NCBI RefSeq assembly: GCF_000974685.2
Contig: NZ_AP018738.1
Span: 1,426,001 to 1,490,000 of the forward strand
Length of the DNA: 64,000 bases
Source: Ferriphaselus amnicola
GTDB taxonomy: Bacteria > Pseudomonadota > Gammaproteobacteria > Burkholderiales > Gallionellaceae
Direction of reading: 5' to 3'
Part shown: piece by piece, positions 1 to 8,860 of the stretch
Numbering within the stretch: the stretch's first letter is position 1
Layout: every line of letters starts with the position of its first letter
The notes under the pieces: generated by a model
What the model was told of the DNA's origin: nothing
The model's input: the letters and a program-made list of their open reading frames with translations, nothing else
Databases searched by the model: none
Position numbers and translations under genes: made by a program

Positions 1-104
1 CAGCCATCATAGGTACCGTAGCTATCCACAGCGCGCATCTGCTTGGACATCTCCTTGATGAAATCGGTGCTCAACAATGGGTCTTGCTCGACTGCCTGAT
101 TCAT
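1..104 (-). CDS. NifX-associated nitrogen fixation protein (DUF269), N-terminal part
   Basis: Only the first 34 or so codons are in the window; the gene runs off the left edge. The visible start reads MNQAVEQDPLLSTDFIKEM and then KQMRAVDSYGTYDGW, which resembles the start of DUF269 proteins encoded next to nifX (phenylalanine-lysine-glutamate helix, then R-A-x-D-x-Y-G). Family members are small soluble proteins thought to assist cofactor maturation; the exact role is unknown. The ATG overlaps the stop of the upstream RseC-like gene in an ATGA arrangement, so it is probably translationally coupled in the nifENX operon. Confidence 0.72.
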   Translation of the reverse strand, partial: MNQAVEQDPLLSTDFIKEMSKQMRAVDSYGTYDG

Positions 105-535
105 GGTGTAACTCCTTCGGTTGAATGATTCGTTTTGTGTGCTGACAAAGTGGGTGCCCAGCCGGTCCATCGTGCCAGCAGGAATGCGATGCAAAAACCG
201 GCGACGGCGCCCAATACTGCCCCCACATCGCCCCCGCCCAAGGTGGTGGCGATGCCCGCTCCCACCAGCGCCATGACACTCGGCAGCAGATAGGCCAGCA
301 GGCCAGCCTTGAATAGATCGCCTTCGCTCATGCTCAATTGCAACTCTTCACCAATGGCGACAGGGACATCGCAGCGAATCTCGATTGCGGATCGCGTGCT
401 GGAAAAATACTTCCCCAAGCCCGACACGCCGCAGCTACTGCGCGATTTACAGCCGCCGCATCCCGACTCAGTGGCAGGTTCGACCCGAACCACGCCGGAC
501 TCAGCGGATACCACTCGGGCAGAGGTCTCTATCAT
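101..535 (-). CDS. RseC/MucC-family membrane redox protein in the nif operon
   Basis: A protein of about 144 residues. The N-terminal soluble part carries a cysteine cluster (CGGCKSRSSCG, near residue 26-36), and two hydrophobic helices follow (LLAYLLPSVMALVGAGIA and AVLGAVAGFCIAFLLA). This layout is that of RseC, a component of the SoxR-reducing (Rsx/Rnf-linked) system. I chose the ATG at 535 because it overlaps the nifX stop as ATGA and has AGGA just upstream; a TTG at 544 is an alternative. Its place between nifX and the DUF269 gene suggests a part in membrane electron supply or redox control for nitrogenase. That role is inference. Confidence 0.72.
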   Translation of the reverse strand: MIETSARVVSAESGVVRVEPATESGCGGCKSRSSCGVSGLGKYFSSTRSAIEIRCDVPVAIGEELQLSMSEGDLFKAGLLAYLLPSVMALVGAGIATTLGGGDVGAVLGAVAGFCIAFLLARWTGWAPTLSAHKTNHSTEGVTP

Positions 536-945
536 TCCTGCCAAGCCTCGTCGTCCGCAAAGCGGCTGGTATCCGATTGCTTTTTAAGATGTTTCGCCAA
601 CCACACCGGCGTATCGCTGACCAGATTCTTTTGCAGGCCGCTCAACAGCACCTCGATCGCAGAACCTTCATCCACTCGCATCGGCTGGATGCCCTTGGCC
701 AGCAATTGCTGGATGGCGGATGCACCCGCCGCGTTGCAATACACCGCCGCGCAATCCAGCAGCAGCTCGATCTTGGCCGCGAGCTTGCCCTCATGGCCAT
801 CCATCGCAGTCTCGATGAACTCAGCCACCTCGACCAAGTGTGCAGAGCATTCATCCACCTCGTAGATGGCAAATGCCTCCGCCGCACCAAAGTGCTGATT
901 CACCACGCGGCGGTCGCTCGTTGCAAAGGCGATCTTCACACTCAT
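532..945 (-). CDS. nifX: Nitrogenase cofactor carrier protein NifX
   Basis: 137 residues, the normal size for NifX, beginning MSVKIAFATSDRRVVNQHFG. That opening with N-Q-H-F-G is typical of the NifX/NifB C-terminal/VnfX fold that binds NifB-co and the VK-cluster on the way to NifEN. The ATG at 945 is preferred over upstream codons because it follows GGAG with a short spacer and matches family starts; an in-frame extension would overlap nifN. The 3' end overlaps the RseC-like gene by a few bases. It is cotranscribed with nifE and nifN. Confidence 0.9.
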   Translation of the reverse strand: MSVKIAFATSDRRVVNQHFGAAEAFAIYEVDECSAHLVEVAEFIETAMDGHEGKLAAKIELLLDCAAVYCNAAGASAIQQLLAKGIQPMRVDEGSAIEVLLSGLQKNLVSDTPVWLAKHLKKQSDTSRFADDEAWQE

Positions 946-955
946 ACTTGACTCC

Positions 956-2395
956 TCAATGGGTCTGACCAGCCGCAGATGTCGCACGGACTTCTCCTGT
1001 TCGCTGGTTGTAGATGGAAACATAAGGGGCTGGCTCGTGGTGTCCATGCTCGACCAGCAGATTCGCCAAGTCGAACAGCGTCTGCCGCGTGCCGCGATAA
1101 CCTACCCACAGTCGCTGGTAGCCGCCCAATAGATCGAACTGCGGGAAACCCGCGCGCAACAGCGGTACACCCAAACGGTGCGCGGTCTCGACCGCATGCG
1201 AGTTGCTGATGACAAGTTGGGCGTGCTTGCTGCGCGCTGCGATCTCTAAATCTTCCAGATCGCCGATGGCGACTTTCTCCGCCGCCACCTCACTCAGGAT
1301 GTGGGCACGAGCAGGTGCGACGGCAGCCACCACCTCACCGCCCATGCCCGTCAGCAGCTCGGCAAAACCGAATAGCAAATCTGGATCAGCCGCGATGGCG
1401 ACGCGGGCAAAGCCCAACATGAAATGACTGTCCACCATCGCGTCTTGCAACTGCGCACGCTGGCGTTCGATCTTCTCCGGCACAGGCTTGCCGCTGATCT
1501 CGGCCAAGGCAGCGATGAAGCTATCCACTGCATCCAAGCCCATCAGACTGGCGAAGCGATGATCTGGCACGCCAGTTCGCGCGTTCAACACGTCTGCCGC
1601 ATCAAACAGTGAGCTACCCAACACCAAGGTAGCGATGGATTCGCCCATGCTAGCGATGTCGCCGACCGGCGTACCGCCCACCGTCAGCGGACTGCTCTCC
1701 TGTTCCGTCAAATGACCGTCCAGCGAATCGGCAATGTCCGGCAACACCAGCGGACGCAGACCGAACGCCTCGATCAGCTCCTTGATATGCTCGATGTCGC
1801 CGGGCGTGAGGAAAGAACCTGCCAGCACGTTGACCTGCTTCTTGCGGCGACCGACATTGTTTTTCACGTTCGCCCCCTCGCCCGCTTGCGGGAGAGGGTT
1901 GGGGAGAGGGTCTTTATTCGCCAGCACCGTCTCCAAGATCGCCTTCACCGCCAGCGCATACCCGCTCTCCAAACAGCCCGTGAAGTCCGGCGTGTTCACT
2001 GGAACCACAGGGATGTGCGCATACTCGGGATGCTTGGTATAAAAATCCTTCACCAGCCGCTTGATGTCCGTTCCCTGCGTCTCGGATAGACCTGTCGTCG
2101 GCAGACCGATCAGCGCAGGCTTGCTCTTCTCACAGACCGCCTTCAAGCCTTCGATCACATTCTCATCCGCATTCATCACGGTCGAGACCTGATCCATCGC
2201 GGTAGTCTGCAAAGGGATGGGCTCACGGAAGTGGCGCACGAAATACACTTTGCCAAAGGCAGTGCACCCCTGCGAACCGTGCATCATCGGGATCGCTTTG
2301 CTGATACCGAGGAAAGCCAGCGAAGCGCCAACCGGCTGGCTGGCCTTGAGTGGATTCACCGCGAGTGCTTTGTTGCGTTTCAGGATCTCAGCCAT
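956..2395 (-). CDS. nifN: Nitrogenase FeMo-cofactor scaffold subunit NifN
   Basis: 479 residues. It starts [20 protein letters not shown] and continues with the family motifs [29 protein letters not shown] and [19 protein letters not shown]. NifN pairs with NifE to form the scaffold on which the FeMo-cofactor precursor is matured. It starts one base after the nifE stop. An unusual feature lies around residues 160-175: the peptide [14 protein letters not shown], encoded by a dispersed palindromic repeat, sits between the VLANK segment and the conserved [14 protein letters not shown] stretch. The frame is open throughout, so the gene is probably functional. Confidence 0.95.
   Translation of the reverse strand: MAEILKRNKALAVNPLKASQPVGASLAFLGISKAIPMMHGSQGCTAFGKVYFVRHFREPIPLQTTAMDQVSTVMNADENVIEGLKAVCEKSKPALIGLPTTGLSETQGTDIKRLVKDFYTKHPEYAHIPVVPVNTPDFTGCLESGYALAVKAILETVLANKDPLPNPLPQAGEGANVKNNVGRRKKQVNVLAGSFLTPGDIEHIKELIEAFGLRPLVLPDIADSLDGHLTEQESSPLTVGGTPVGDIASMGESIATLVLGSSLFDAADVLNARTGVPDHRFASLMGLDAVDSFIAALAEISGKPVPEKIERQRAQLQDAMVDSHFMLGFARVAIAADPDLLFGFAELLTGMGGEVVAAVAPARAHILSEVAAEKVAIGDLEDLEIAARSKHAQLVISNSHAVETAHRLGVPLLRAGFPQFDLLGGYQRLWVGYRGTRQTLFDLANLLVEHGHHEPAPYVSIYNQRTGEVRATSAAGQTH
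1875..1898. repeat. Palindromic repeat inserted in frame in nifN
   Basis: Two 11-bp arms (CCCTCGCCCGC and GCGGGAGAGGG) with one mismatch surround a 2-base loop, followed by a purine-rich tail GTTGGGGAGAGGG. This is the core of a repeat found widely in proteobacterial intergenic DNA, whose translation [12 protein letters not shown] is a familiar artefact-like peptide. Here it lies inside nifN without a frameshift or stop. Confidence 0.8.
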
Positions 2396-2396
2396 G

Positions 2397-3803
2397 TCAT
2401 GCTCCCAATTCGATGCCAGGCACCGTTGACTTCGCCCAAGGCGCAGGTTTTCTCACCGCTGCCCACACGGGACTCTGCAACGTCAGTGCCAGTTGCCGAG
2501 CCAGCTCAGTCATACCGCTGTAGCCTTCGTAGCCGAATTCGCGCTCCTGATTGATATCCAAGAATGGCAGCTTCGCTTTTAGCGCGGTGTACATGTTGCG
2601 GCCACCCGCGATCAGAATATCGGCCTGATACTCTTTCACCACACCGAGCAGCGCCTTGGGGCTGCCATCGGTGATCATCTTGGTCTTCTCGCCCATGATC
2701 TCGCGGATGCGCGCCTTGTCTTCTTCGGTGGATTTATTCGTGCCAGTCGCAACGACTTCCAGCCCCAGATCCTGCAAGGCGGAAACGATAGACCACGACT
2801 TCACGCCGCCGGTGTAGAGCAGCACGCGTTTGCCGCGCAACTTGTCGCGCCAAGGTTCGAGTTCAGCATTGATCTTGGCTTCCTCGCGCACGATCATCGC
2901 CTCAGTGCGTTCGGTAAGTGACGGGTCTTTGAGCAGGCGCGCGAAATCACGGAAGGCTTGCGAGGTATCGGTCACGCCGTAGAAACTGCCTTCAAAGAAC
3001 GGGATCTTGTAATCGGTTTCCAGCTTGCGCGCCACGTTGAGCAGCGCCTTGGCACACACCACCATATCGGCTTCGGCACGGTGCATGGTCTGCACATCGT
3101 GAAAGCGCGCATCGCCGGACAAAGTACACAGGATGCGCAAGCCGAGTTCGTCGAACAGCGGCAGCACGTTCCAGAATTCACCCGCGATGTTGTATTCGCC
3201 GATGAGGTTCACGTCATGCACGGTGATGCCGGGACGTTGCTGCTCCGGCAGCAGCGGCAACGGCTCCGCCGTACCCACCACATACTTGAACATGGCCTCG
3301 CCCGCAATGCGGTTGCCGAGGTTCTTGGTGCCGTAAAAACCGGCGCAATCAACCGGCACCACTGGCACGCCGCATTTTTCGGCGGCAGCTTTGCATACCG
3401 CGCTGATGTCGTCGCCGGTGAGCGCGGGTACACAAGTGTTGTAAACGAAGACCGCCTTGGGCGCGTAGCCGTCCACGGCTTGCTTGATGGCATGGAACAG
3501 GCGCTTCTCGCCGCGTCCCATGATCACATCTTGTTCGGTGAGGTCGGTGGTCATGCCGATGCGATACAGCGTGGGGCCGGAAGAGCGCGTACCACGGTTG
3601 TCCCACGAACTGCCCGCGCAGGCGATGGGGCCGTGAACGATATGCGCCACATCGGCGATGGGCAGCAAAGCGATCTGCGCCCCGTCGAAAGAGCAGCCAC
3701 CCGCCGTCGCGCCCGGCTTAGGGCGCGCGCAACCGGACTTCTCCTTCTTGTTATGTGTGCAGGCCGGTTCGTTAAGTAACTCGGCGATGTCTTTGGCGTG
3801 CAT
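2397..3803 (-). CDS. nifE: Nitrogenase FeMo-cofactor scaffold subunit NifE
   Basis: 468 residues, the usual length. Visible NifE features are the CSFDGA segment near residue 37, [20 protein letters not shown], the [16 protein letters not shown] stretch and [21 protein letters not shown]. Conserved cysteines in these segments are the expected cluster ligands. NifE forms an alpha2beta2 scaffold with NifN for FeMo-co maturation. It is the first gene of its transcription unit here, because nifHDK are not immediately upstream. A sigma-54 promoter about 35 bp before the ATG and a NifA site support its own nitrogen-regulated start. Confidence 0.96.
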   Translation of the reverse strand: MHAKDIAELLNEPACTHNKKEKSGCARPKPGATAGGCSFDGAQIALLPIADVAHIVHGPIACAGSSWDNRGTRSSGPTLYRIGMTTDLTEQDVIMGRGEKRLFHAIKQAVDGYAPKAVFVYNTCVPALTGDDISAVCKAAAEKCGVPVVPVDCAGFYGTKNLGNRIAGEAMFKYVVGTAEPLPLLPEQQRPGITVHDVNLIGEYNIAGEFWNVLPLFDELGLRILCTLSGDARFHDVQTMHRAEADMVVCAKALLNVARKLETDYKIPFFEGSFYGVTDTSQAFRDFARLLKDPSLTERTEAMIVREEAKINAELEPWRDKLRGKRVLLYTGGVKSWSIVSALQDLGLEVVATGTNKSTEEDKARIREIMGEKTKMITDGSPKALLGVVKEYQADILIAGGRNMYTALKAKLPFLDINQEREFGYEGYSGMTELARQLALTLQSPVWAAVRKPAPWAKSTVPGIELGA

Positions 3804-3837
3804 GGCATTGACTCACAGGTAATGACACCCATGTATC

Positions 3838-3853
3838 TGCAAATGCCATGCCA
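3838..3853 (-). promoter_or_regulatory. Sigma-54 (-24/-12) promoter of nifENX
   Basis: On the minus strand the sequence reads TGGCATGGCATTTGCA, matching TGGCAC-N5-TTGCA with a single change in the -24 box. The expected transcription start is about 25 bp before the nifE ATG. The rest of the interval up to ccdB (about 3854-4096) holds the NifA site below and no gene that I can see. Confidence 0.82.
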
Positions 3854-3897
3854 GACGACAGCGGATTGATTTATTGGAAATTTATTGAGAGGGAATT

Positions 3898-3913
3898 TGT
3901 AGCAAAGCAGACA
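3898..3913. promoter_or_regulatory. NifA upstream activator site for nifENX
   Basis: TGTAGCAAAGCAGACA is an exact TGT-N10-ACA match. It lies about 45 bp beyond the -24 element of the nifE promoter. NifA bound here would contact sigma-54 RNA polymerase by DNA looping. Confidence 0.7.
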
Positions 3914-4096
3914 AAACGGACGGGGACGACAAATCTGTGGCGCAGGGTGGGGAGCTGGAGGCGAGGCATCTTCATTGCGAACCTGAGCTAATTATTTCTC
4001 CATCCTAACGACAAAAGTTACGATTGTTGTCGATAGCACCTAGCGCTACCATTTGCCATGACCAAAAAGTCACCCAACACAATTCGAGCTTTCATC

Positions 4097-4250
4097 TTAC
4101 TTCCACGCCTGCGTCAGCAATTCATCCAGCGCATCAGTAATGCGATTACCTTCGCCGGAAATTATCATAAAGCGACGACTGCACCACAACAACAAACGGT
4201 ATATGTTGCTGTTGACGTCCAGTGTTACGGTAAATATCGAACTGAGCCAT
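4097..4250 (-). pseudogene. ccdB toxin remnant (internal deletion and frameshift)
   Basis: From the ATG at 4250 the frame reads MAQFDIYRNTGRQQQHIPFV and then VVVQSSLYDNFRRR before a TAA at 4148-4146. This is a good CcdB N-terminus (MAQFxxYxN...PFxxxxQSxL). A different frame then gives NRITDALDELLTQAWK, ending at 4097, which looks like a CcdB C-terminus. About half of a normal 100-residue CcdB, including its middle, is missing. It begins 3 bp after the ccdA stop, as in intact ccd operons. A gyrase poison is unlikely to be made from this copy. Confidence 0.75.
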
Positions 4251-4253
4251 ATT

Positions 4254-4505
4254 TTAAAGTGTGGAATACTCATCAGCGAACGAACCTGACTGTGCATTGA
4301 ATCCGTTCCACATTCCTGCAACTTGATTTGCTTGCTCCTGACGGACCTGCTTTTCACGCTGTATCTGCACAACATAGCTAGACAATAGTGTCTCAACCAC
4401 AGCCGACAGGTTTGGCGTCAGCGCTTTAGCTTGAGCGACGATATCCTCATTTAATGTCAAATTCACTGCGCGCTTACGAACAGAATTAGTTTGTAATTTC
4501 GTCAT
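4254..4505 (-). CDS. ccdA: CcdA-type antitoxin (orphaned)
   Basis: 83 residues. The N-terminal ribbon-helix-helix region (KRAVNLTLNEDIVAQAKALT and NLSAVVETLL) would bind the operator. The C-terminal tail, which ends GSFADEYSTL, matches the toxin-binding tail of CcdA (GSFADE). The reading frame is intact although the adjacent ccdB is destroyed. A perfect inverted repeat just upstream is the likely autoregulatory operator. It may be a leftover, or it could act as an anti-toxin for other ccd loci; the sequence cannot tell which. Confidence 0.85.
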   Translation of the reverse strand: MTKLQTNSVRKRAVNLTLNEDIVAQAKALTPNLSAVVETLLSSYVVQIQREKQVRQEQANQVAGMWNGFNAQSGSFADEYSTL

Positions 4506-4529
4506 GATTTATGGCCACAGAATATGTAC

Positions 4530-4544
4530 GCGCATTATATGCGC
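4530..4544. promoter_or_regulatory. Inverted repeat upstream of ccdA, candidate operator
   Basis: GCGCATTATATGCGC is a perfect palindrome with 6-bp arms and a 3-bp centre. It lies 25 bp before the ccdA start, where ccd operons are bound by CcdA. The central TATAT could also serve as a -10 element. Confidence 0.45.
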
Positions 4545-4580
4545 ATGCATATTCAAGTGGAAATCGGTTGAACACTAGTG

Positions 4581-5990
4581 CGCGCATTCCCCTTGCTAGG
4601 TGAGTACCGAACCGGCCTTGCACCAGCAGGGGGTCAAGCGGACGGTTTTGTATTTGACTTGGCATTTGCTGCTGACTTTCTTGTGTGCTCAGTTGTACCC
4701 TGTGCTTCCACGTATGCTCGAATCGTCTCAAGCGTAGCGCCGCCAACTGAGCCGACGAAGTAGGCCCGATGCCAGAACAATGGCTTGGCATGGTAAAACT
4801 TTACCAAATGTTCGGCAAACCTGTTTCTTGTTCTGCGTGCGCTGGCGGTCTTGAGATTGTTGATTAGTACCGATATATCCAGTGCCGGATGGATATCAAC
4901 CAAGAGGTGCGCATGATCTGGCTCGCCGCCGAATTCAATCAGCTTGCAACGCCATCCATCGAGTATTTCTCCAAAGGCAGTTTTGAGGTATTCCAGCACT
5001 TCCGGCGTAAGTGTTTTACGGCGGTATTTGGTCACAAAAACGATATGTAGCTTAATGTTATAAACTGCGTGAGAACTTGATTTATTATTGTGTTCCATGC
5101 TTGCGCCCTAAGTAGTTGTGGTAGTATATCATCTATGCAAATAGGAAATAAATTTCGTTGTTATCCTACTTCTGCTCAGGAGCAAACCCTGTTGCGGTGG
5201 ATCGGTTGCCAGCGGAATATCTACAATTCCAAGGTGCGCGAAGACCAGTATTTCCGCCGCTTTGCGCAGAAATCTTTGCAGCACGTCGGGCAGTATGCCC
5301 CGATAGACCAACAATACAGCCAGTTCAAAACTGACTTAACGCCATATTTGTCCGAAGTGCCTAGCGTCTTGCTGCGCAATGGCGCGGTGCTGTGGAAGCA
5401 GGCGTATGGTCGTTATTTCTCCAAGCTGGGCGGTCGTCCAGTCATACACAAGAAGCACGGTAAACAAGCTGTCTGGCTTACTTCGGAATTGTTCAAGTTT
5501 GTGCCAGTTACCGATACCGAGACTGGCAAAATCACCGGTCACCAGCTTTATCTCGGAACCAAGAAATTCCCTGTTGGGATTTTGATGTTCAAGGCGCACA
5601 AGGACTACAAACTTCCCGCCTCACTGCACATCAGTATTCATGCAGGGCGTTGGCACGTTTCGTTTAACTACGATGATGGTATTCAGGAACCAACCGACAA
5701 AGACACAACCGACTGGCTAATCCAGTTTGATGAAGCAGAATTGCGCAAGATGACTGCCGGGCTGGATCTTGGCGTTACTTTGCCGTTGGCCGGGAGCGAT
5801 TACCAGCAATTCGGATTTTCAGAAGTTCAAGACAAACGCCTGCTTGCTCAAGAGCGACACAAAAAATGCTGGCAACGCCGTCAGGCGCGCCGAACCAAGG
5901 GGTCTGCGGGTTGGGTCAAGGCGAAGCGCAAGGTAGCGCGTTATCAGCGGTATGGTGCCGATGTGCGCCGGGATGTATCTCATAAGACTA
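4581..5990 (+). mobile_element. IS200/IS605-type element, copy 1, truncated at its tnpB end
   Basis: Divergent tnpA and tnpB, nearly identical to the full element at 45.2-47.25 kb. The tnpA-side end is set by where the two copies stop matching (position 4581 here, 47253 there). The tnpB side is cut by the IS21 insertion, and the rest of tnpB and the right-end hairpin are absent on the far side. This copy can therefore not move by itself, although TnpA may still be made. Confidence 0.85.
4634..5098 (-). CDS. tnpA: IS200/IS605 Y1 transposase TnpA (copy 1)
   Basis: 154 residues, the full family length. The HUH motif is HAHLL (in EPDHAHLLVDI, about residue 62), and the catalytic tyrosine lies in the helix ETIRAYVEAQG near residue 128. 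TnpA is a single-strand transposase that nicks and joins ends through a 5'-phosphotyrosine. It differs from the second copy at only three residues that I can see (H/Y, T/A, N/I). The 5' end overlaps the region where tnpB begins on the other strand. Confidence 0.93.
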   Translation of the reverse strand: MEHNNKSSSHAVYNIKLHIVFVTKYRRKTLTPEVLEYLKTAFGEILDGWRCKLIEFGGEPDHAHLLVDIHPALDISVLINNLKTASARRTRNRFAEHLVKFYHAKPLFWHRAYFVGSVGGATLETIRAYVEAQGTTEHTRKSAANAKSNTKPSA

Positions 5991-5992
5991 GC
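5135..5992 (+). pseudogene. tnpB (copy 1), 3' part lost at IS21 insertion
   Basis: The first 285 or so codons of a TnpB match the copy at 45.2-46.7 kb. The likely start is MQIGNKFRCYPTSAQEQ. RuvC motif I reads GLDLGV, the usual form. The frame ends after RRDVSHKTS, where the IS21 terminus begins. RuvC motifs II and III and the zinc ribbon are gone, so no active guide-directed nuclease can be made. Confidence 0.88.
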
Positions 5993-6060
5993 TGTTGAAT
6001 TGCACCCAAAACTGACCCACCTAGCGCAGTAAATTGCATCCAAATTTGACCCACGTATAG
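5991..6060. repeat. IS21 left terminal repeats
   Basis: Two related blocks, CTGTTGAATTGCACCCAAAA followed by CTGACCCACC, and TTGCATCCAAATTTGACCCA. They form the multiple-repeat terminus typical of IS21 elements, to which the IstA transposase binds. Confidence 0.8.
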
Positions 6061-6099
6061 ATACTGTCCTGCTCAATATTTGAGCGGGAACAAACAGGA

Positions 6100-7623
6100 G
6101 TGATCAACGTGGCGATATTAAGCAGCATCAGGCGCTGGCATTTGCGCGACAACATGCCCATCAGAGAGATCGTTCGAAGGACCGGACTCTCCCGCAACAC
6201 CATCAGGAAGTATTTGACCAACAAAGTCGTTGAGCCCAAGTACCCCAAGCGTAAGACCCCCAGCAAGCTCGACGACTATGCCGTCAAGCTAACTGCATGG
6301 CTAAAGACCGAAGCTGGCAAAGGACGCAAACAGAAGCGTAGTCTCAAGCAACTGCACAGCGACTTGGTGCAGCTAGGCTTCACAGGCTCCTACGACCGAG
6401 TGGTTGCCTTCGCTAAACGATGGCGACAGCAACAACAAGAACAGGCGCAGACGGCGGGACGCGGCACCTTCATTCCGCTCATCTTTGCACCTGGTGAAGC
6501 CTTCCAGTTCGATTGGAGCGAAGACTGGGCCGTCATCGCGGGAGAACGCACCAAACTTCAGATTGCTCACTTCAAACTCAGTCACAGTCGAGCCTTCTAT
6601 CTGCGTGCCTATCCGTTGCAGACACACGAGATGCTGTTCGACGCACACAACCATGCCTTCGCTGTCTTCGACGGCGTGCCTGCGCGTGGCATCTACGACA
6701 ACATGCGCACCGCAGTAGACAAGGTCCGACGCGGCAAACAACGCGACGTCAATATCCGCTTCTCTGCCATGGTGAGCCACTACCTGTTCGATGCTGAATT
6801 CTGCAATCCAGCTTCCGGTTGGGAGAAAGGACAGATTGAGAAAAACGTACAAGATGCAAGGCATCGCATCTGGAACAAACTCCCCGCGTTTGGGAGTCTG
6901 CATGAACTCAATGACTGGCTACATCAACGCTGCCTGTCGCTCTGGAAAGAACTCCCTCATCCCCTACAATCGGAACGTCGTATCGCAGATGTCTATGCGG
7001 ACGAACATCCTTGCCTGATGGCGCTGTCCTGCCCATTTGATGGATTTGTTGAACACGTCAAACGCGTGTCGCCGACTTGCTTGGTCATGTTCGAGCGTAA
7101 CCGCTACAGTGTTCCGGCCTCCTATGCCAACCGCCCCATCAGCCTGAGGGTGTATGCCGACAAGCTGTTGTTCGTAGCTGAATCTCAAATCATTGCCGAG
7201 CATGTGCGGATGATTTCGAATAAGCATGCTCATGGTCAGACGATCTACGACTGGCGTCATTACCTGAGCGTGCTTCAACGCAAGCCAGGTGCATTGCGCA
7301 ACGGTGCACCGTTCGCTGAACTACCCGAAGGCTTCAAGCATTTGCAGAACATCTTGCTCAAGCGACTGGGTGGAGATCGGGAGATGGTAGAAATCTTAGC
7401 CCTCGTCTTACAGCACGATGAAGCTGCCGTGCTCACAGCAGTCGAGTTGGCCCTAGAGAGCGGTGTGCCATCCAAGCAGCATGTGCTCAATCTGCTGACG
7501 CGACTGATTGAGCCTGCACCACCAGCCCCTGTTGATACGCCGGCCCATCTGACGCTCGTGGTCGAGCCGCAGTCTAACGTTAGCCGCTATGACCAATTGA
7601 GGGAGGTGCGCCATGCAGCATGA
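6100..7623 (+). CDS. istA: IS21 transposase IstA
   Basis: 507 residues. An N-terminal helix-turn-helix ([20 protein letters not shown]) recognises the ends. The DDE catalytic core shows [12 protein letters not shown] (first Asp, about residue 146), [12 protein letters not shown] (second Asp, near residue 200) and [11 protein letters not shown] (Glu, near residue 245). A beta-rich C-terminal domain follows ([20 protein letters not shown]). The stop overlaps the istB start by a few bases, giving coupled translation. It appears intact. Confidence 0.95.
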   Translation: MINVAILSSIRRWHLRDNMPIREIVRRTGLSRNTIRKYLTNKVVEPKYPKRKTPSKLDDYAVKLTAWLKTEAGKGRKQKRSLKQLHSDLVQLGFTGSYDRVVAFAKRWRQQQQEQAQTAGRGTFIPLIFAPGEAFQFDWSEDWAVIAGERTKLQIAHFKLSHSRAFYLRAYPLQTHEMLFDAHNHAFAVFDGVPARGIYDNMRTAVDKVRRGKQRDVNIRFSAMVSHYLFDAEFCNPASGWEKGQIEKNVQDARHRIWNKLPAFGSLHELNDWLHQRCLSLWKELPHPLQSERRIADVYADEHPCLMALSCPFDGFVEHVKRVSPTCLVMFERNRYSVPASYANRPISLRVYADKLLFVAESQIIAEHVRMISNKHAHGQTIYDWRHYLSVLQRKPGALRNGAPFAELPEGFKHLQNILLKRLGGDREMVEILALVLQHDEAAVLTAVELALESGVPSKQHVLNLLTRLIEPAPPAPVDTPAHLTLVVEPQSNVSRYDQLREVRHAA

Positions 7624-8389
7624 AGCCATGATCACCACGCTCAAGAGCATCAAGTTATACGGCATGGCGCAGGCGGTGGATGAACTGGCTAGCCAAGGTT
7701 CACCTGCCTATCAGAGTGCACAAGTGATGTTGAGTACCTTGCTCAAGGCCGAGATGGCGGAACGCGAGGTACGCTCTATCGCCTACCAGATGAAGGCATC
7801 CCGTTTCCCAGTCTACCGTGACTTGGCGAGTTTCGACTTCAGCCAGAGCGTGGTGAACGAGGCACTCATCCGGCAGTTGCATCGATGCGAGTTCTTGGAT
7901 CAGGCACACAATGTGGTGCTGGTCGGAGGCCCTGGCACGGGCAAGACGCATCTGGCGACGGCACTCGGTGTGCAGGCGGTGCAACATCAGCATCGTCGAG
8001 TCAGGTTCTTCTCGACCATTGAGTTGGTGAATGCGTTGGAGTTGGAGAAGGCTGCGGGCAAACAGGGGCAGATTGCTAACCGGATGATGTATGCCGATCT
8101 GGTGATTCTGGATGAGTTGGGCTATCTGCCGTTCAGCCAAGCGGGAGGTGCATTACTGTTCCACTTCATTGGCAAACTCTATGAGCGCACGAGTCTTGTG
8201 ATCACGACCAACTTAAGCTTCGCTGAATGGGGCTGTGTGTTCGGGGATGCAAAGATGACAACGGCGTTGCTCGACAGGTTGACGCACCACTGCCACATCG
8301 TGGAGTCCGGCAACGACAGTTACCGCTTCAGAAACAGTTCAACTCAATCGGGAAAGGAGGGCAAAAACAGAAAACTATCCACAACTTGA
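7613..8389 (+). CDS. istB: IS21 helper ATPase IstB
   Basis: 258 residues of a DnaC-like AAA+ ATPase. Walker A is [12 protein letters not shown] (near residue 103), Walker B is LVILDELGY (near residue 164), and the sensor region is [13 protein letters not shown]. IstB remodels target DNA and delivers it to IstA. The normal ending of the family is reached, and the right terminal repeat follows within about 20 bp. Confidence 0.95.
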   Translation: MQHEAMITTLKSIKLYGMAQAVDELASQGSPAYQSAQVMLSTLLKAEMAEREVRSIAYQMKASRFPVYRDLASFDFSQSVVNEALIRQLHRCEFLDQAHNVVLVGGPGTGKTHLATALGVQAVQHQHRRVRFFSTIELVNALELEKAAGKQGQIANRMMYADLVILDELGYLPFSQAGGALLFHFIGKLYERTSLVITTNLSFAEWGCVFGDAKMTTALLDRLTHHCHIVESGNDSYRFRNSSTQSGKEGKNRKLSTT

Positions 8390-8410
8390 AACGTTCAGAG
8401 ATAATTCAAG

Positions 8411-8465
8411 GGTGGGTCAAAGTTCAATGCAATTGGTGGGTCAGTTTTACACGCAATTCAACAGC
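8411..8465. repeat. IS21 right terminal repeats
   Basis: The inverse complement of this end reads CTGTTGAATTGCGTGTAAAA then CTGACCCACC, with an inner copy TTGAACTTTGACCCACCC. It mirrors the left terminus. Confidence 0.8.
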
Positions 8466-8811
8466 ACTAACACTTGCCAGCAATCTGAAGGCCTACAGCC
8501 CACCGGAGATTCAACTCCTACATAAGATGATTAATCATTCGGCAGTAAATCCTTTGCATAACTTGGCTTCGGTTCAGTACGAATTACAAATTGACGATTT
8601 GCCGTCACCTCTTGATGTGCAGAACACGGCGCTTGAGCTTCTCAGTAAATCAATCACTTTTGAATTTGGAGATCCAAAAAACCCAAGTTGGTGCTCAACG
8701 AAAATTCTCCAAGAATTTTCCATTTGCAGTGGGAAGTTTAGTTACAGCTTCTGCCCCACTTTTGCCAAATTCTCTCGATCTGCTTGGCTACATGACATGA
8801 TAAGTCGATAG
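8466..8811 (+). pseudogene. 3' remnant of an unidentified gene (possibly a plasmid Rep_3-type initiator)
   Basis: After the IS21 end a frame stays open for about 115 codons to a stop at 8809-8811, with no credible start. The sequence includes YSPPEIQLLHKMI, LPSPLDVQNTALELLSKSI and LQEFSICSGKFSYSFCPTF. The last parts loosely resemble the winged-helix of Rep_3 initiators (a leucine-rich helix, then an FSxxxGxxxYxFxPxF strand pair). It is not the missing half of tnpB. I see nothing else up to 8860. Confidence 0.3.
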
Positions 8812-8860
8812 ATGTAGCAAAGCACTCATGTCCACGGTATGAGTCCGTGGACAGATCAGA

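Larger units (their letters stand above)
5991..8465 (+). mobile_element. IS21-family insertion sequence
   Basis: A complete IS21-type element with istA and istB in tandem. The ends are inverted repeats that begin TGTTGAATTG and carry an internal second repeat (AACTGACCCACC, then TTTGACCCACG). ACTA flanks both ends (5987-5990 and 8466-8469) if the terminal GC is counted in the element, consistent with a 4-bp target duplication. It is inserted into tnpB of the IS605-type element. Confidence 0.9.

Noticed and set aside
2958-3779. Long open frame (273 codons) on the plus strand
   Set aside because: It lies wholly antisense to nifE, whose protein is strongly conserved; the translation is Arg/His-rich and without family resemblance.
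4097-4396. Independent 99-residue protein on the minus strand
   Set aside because: Its first half reads through ccdA in another frame; only the last residues are meaningful, as the displaced CcdB C-terminus.
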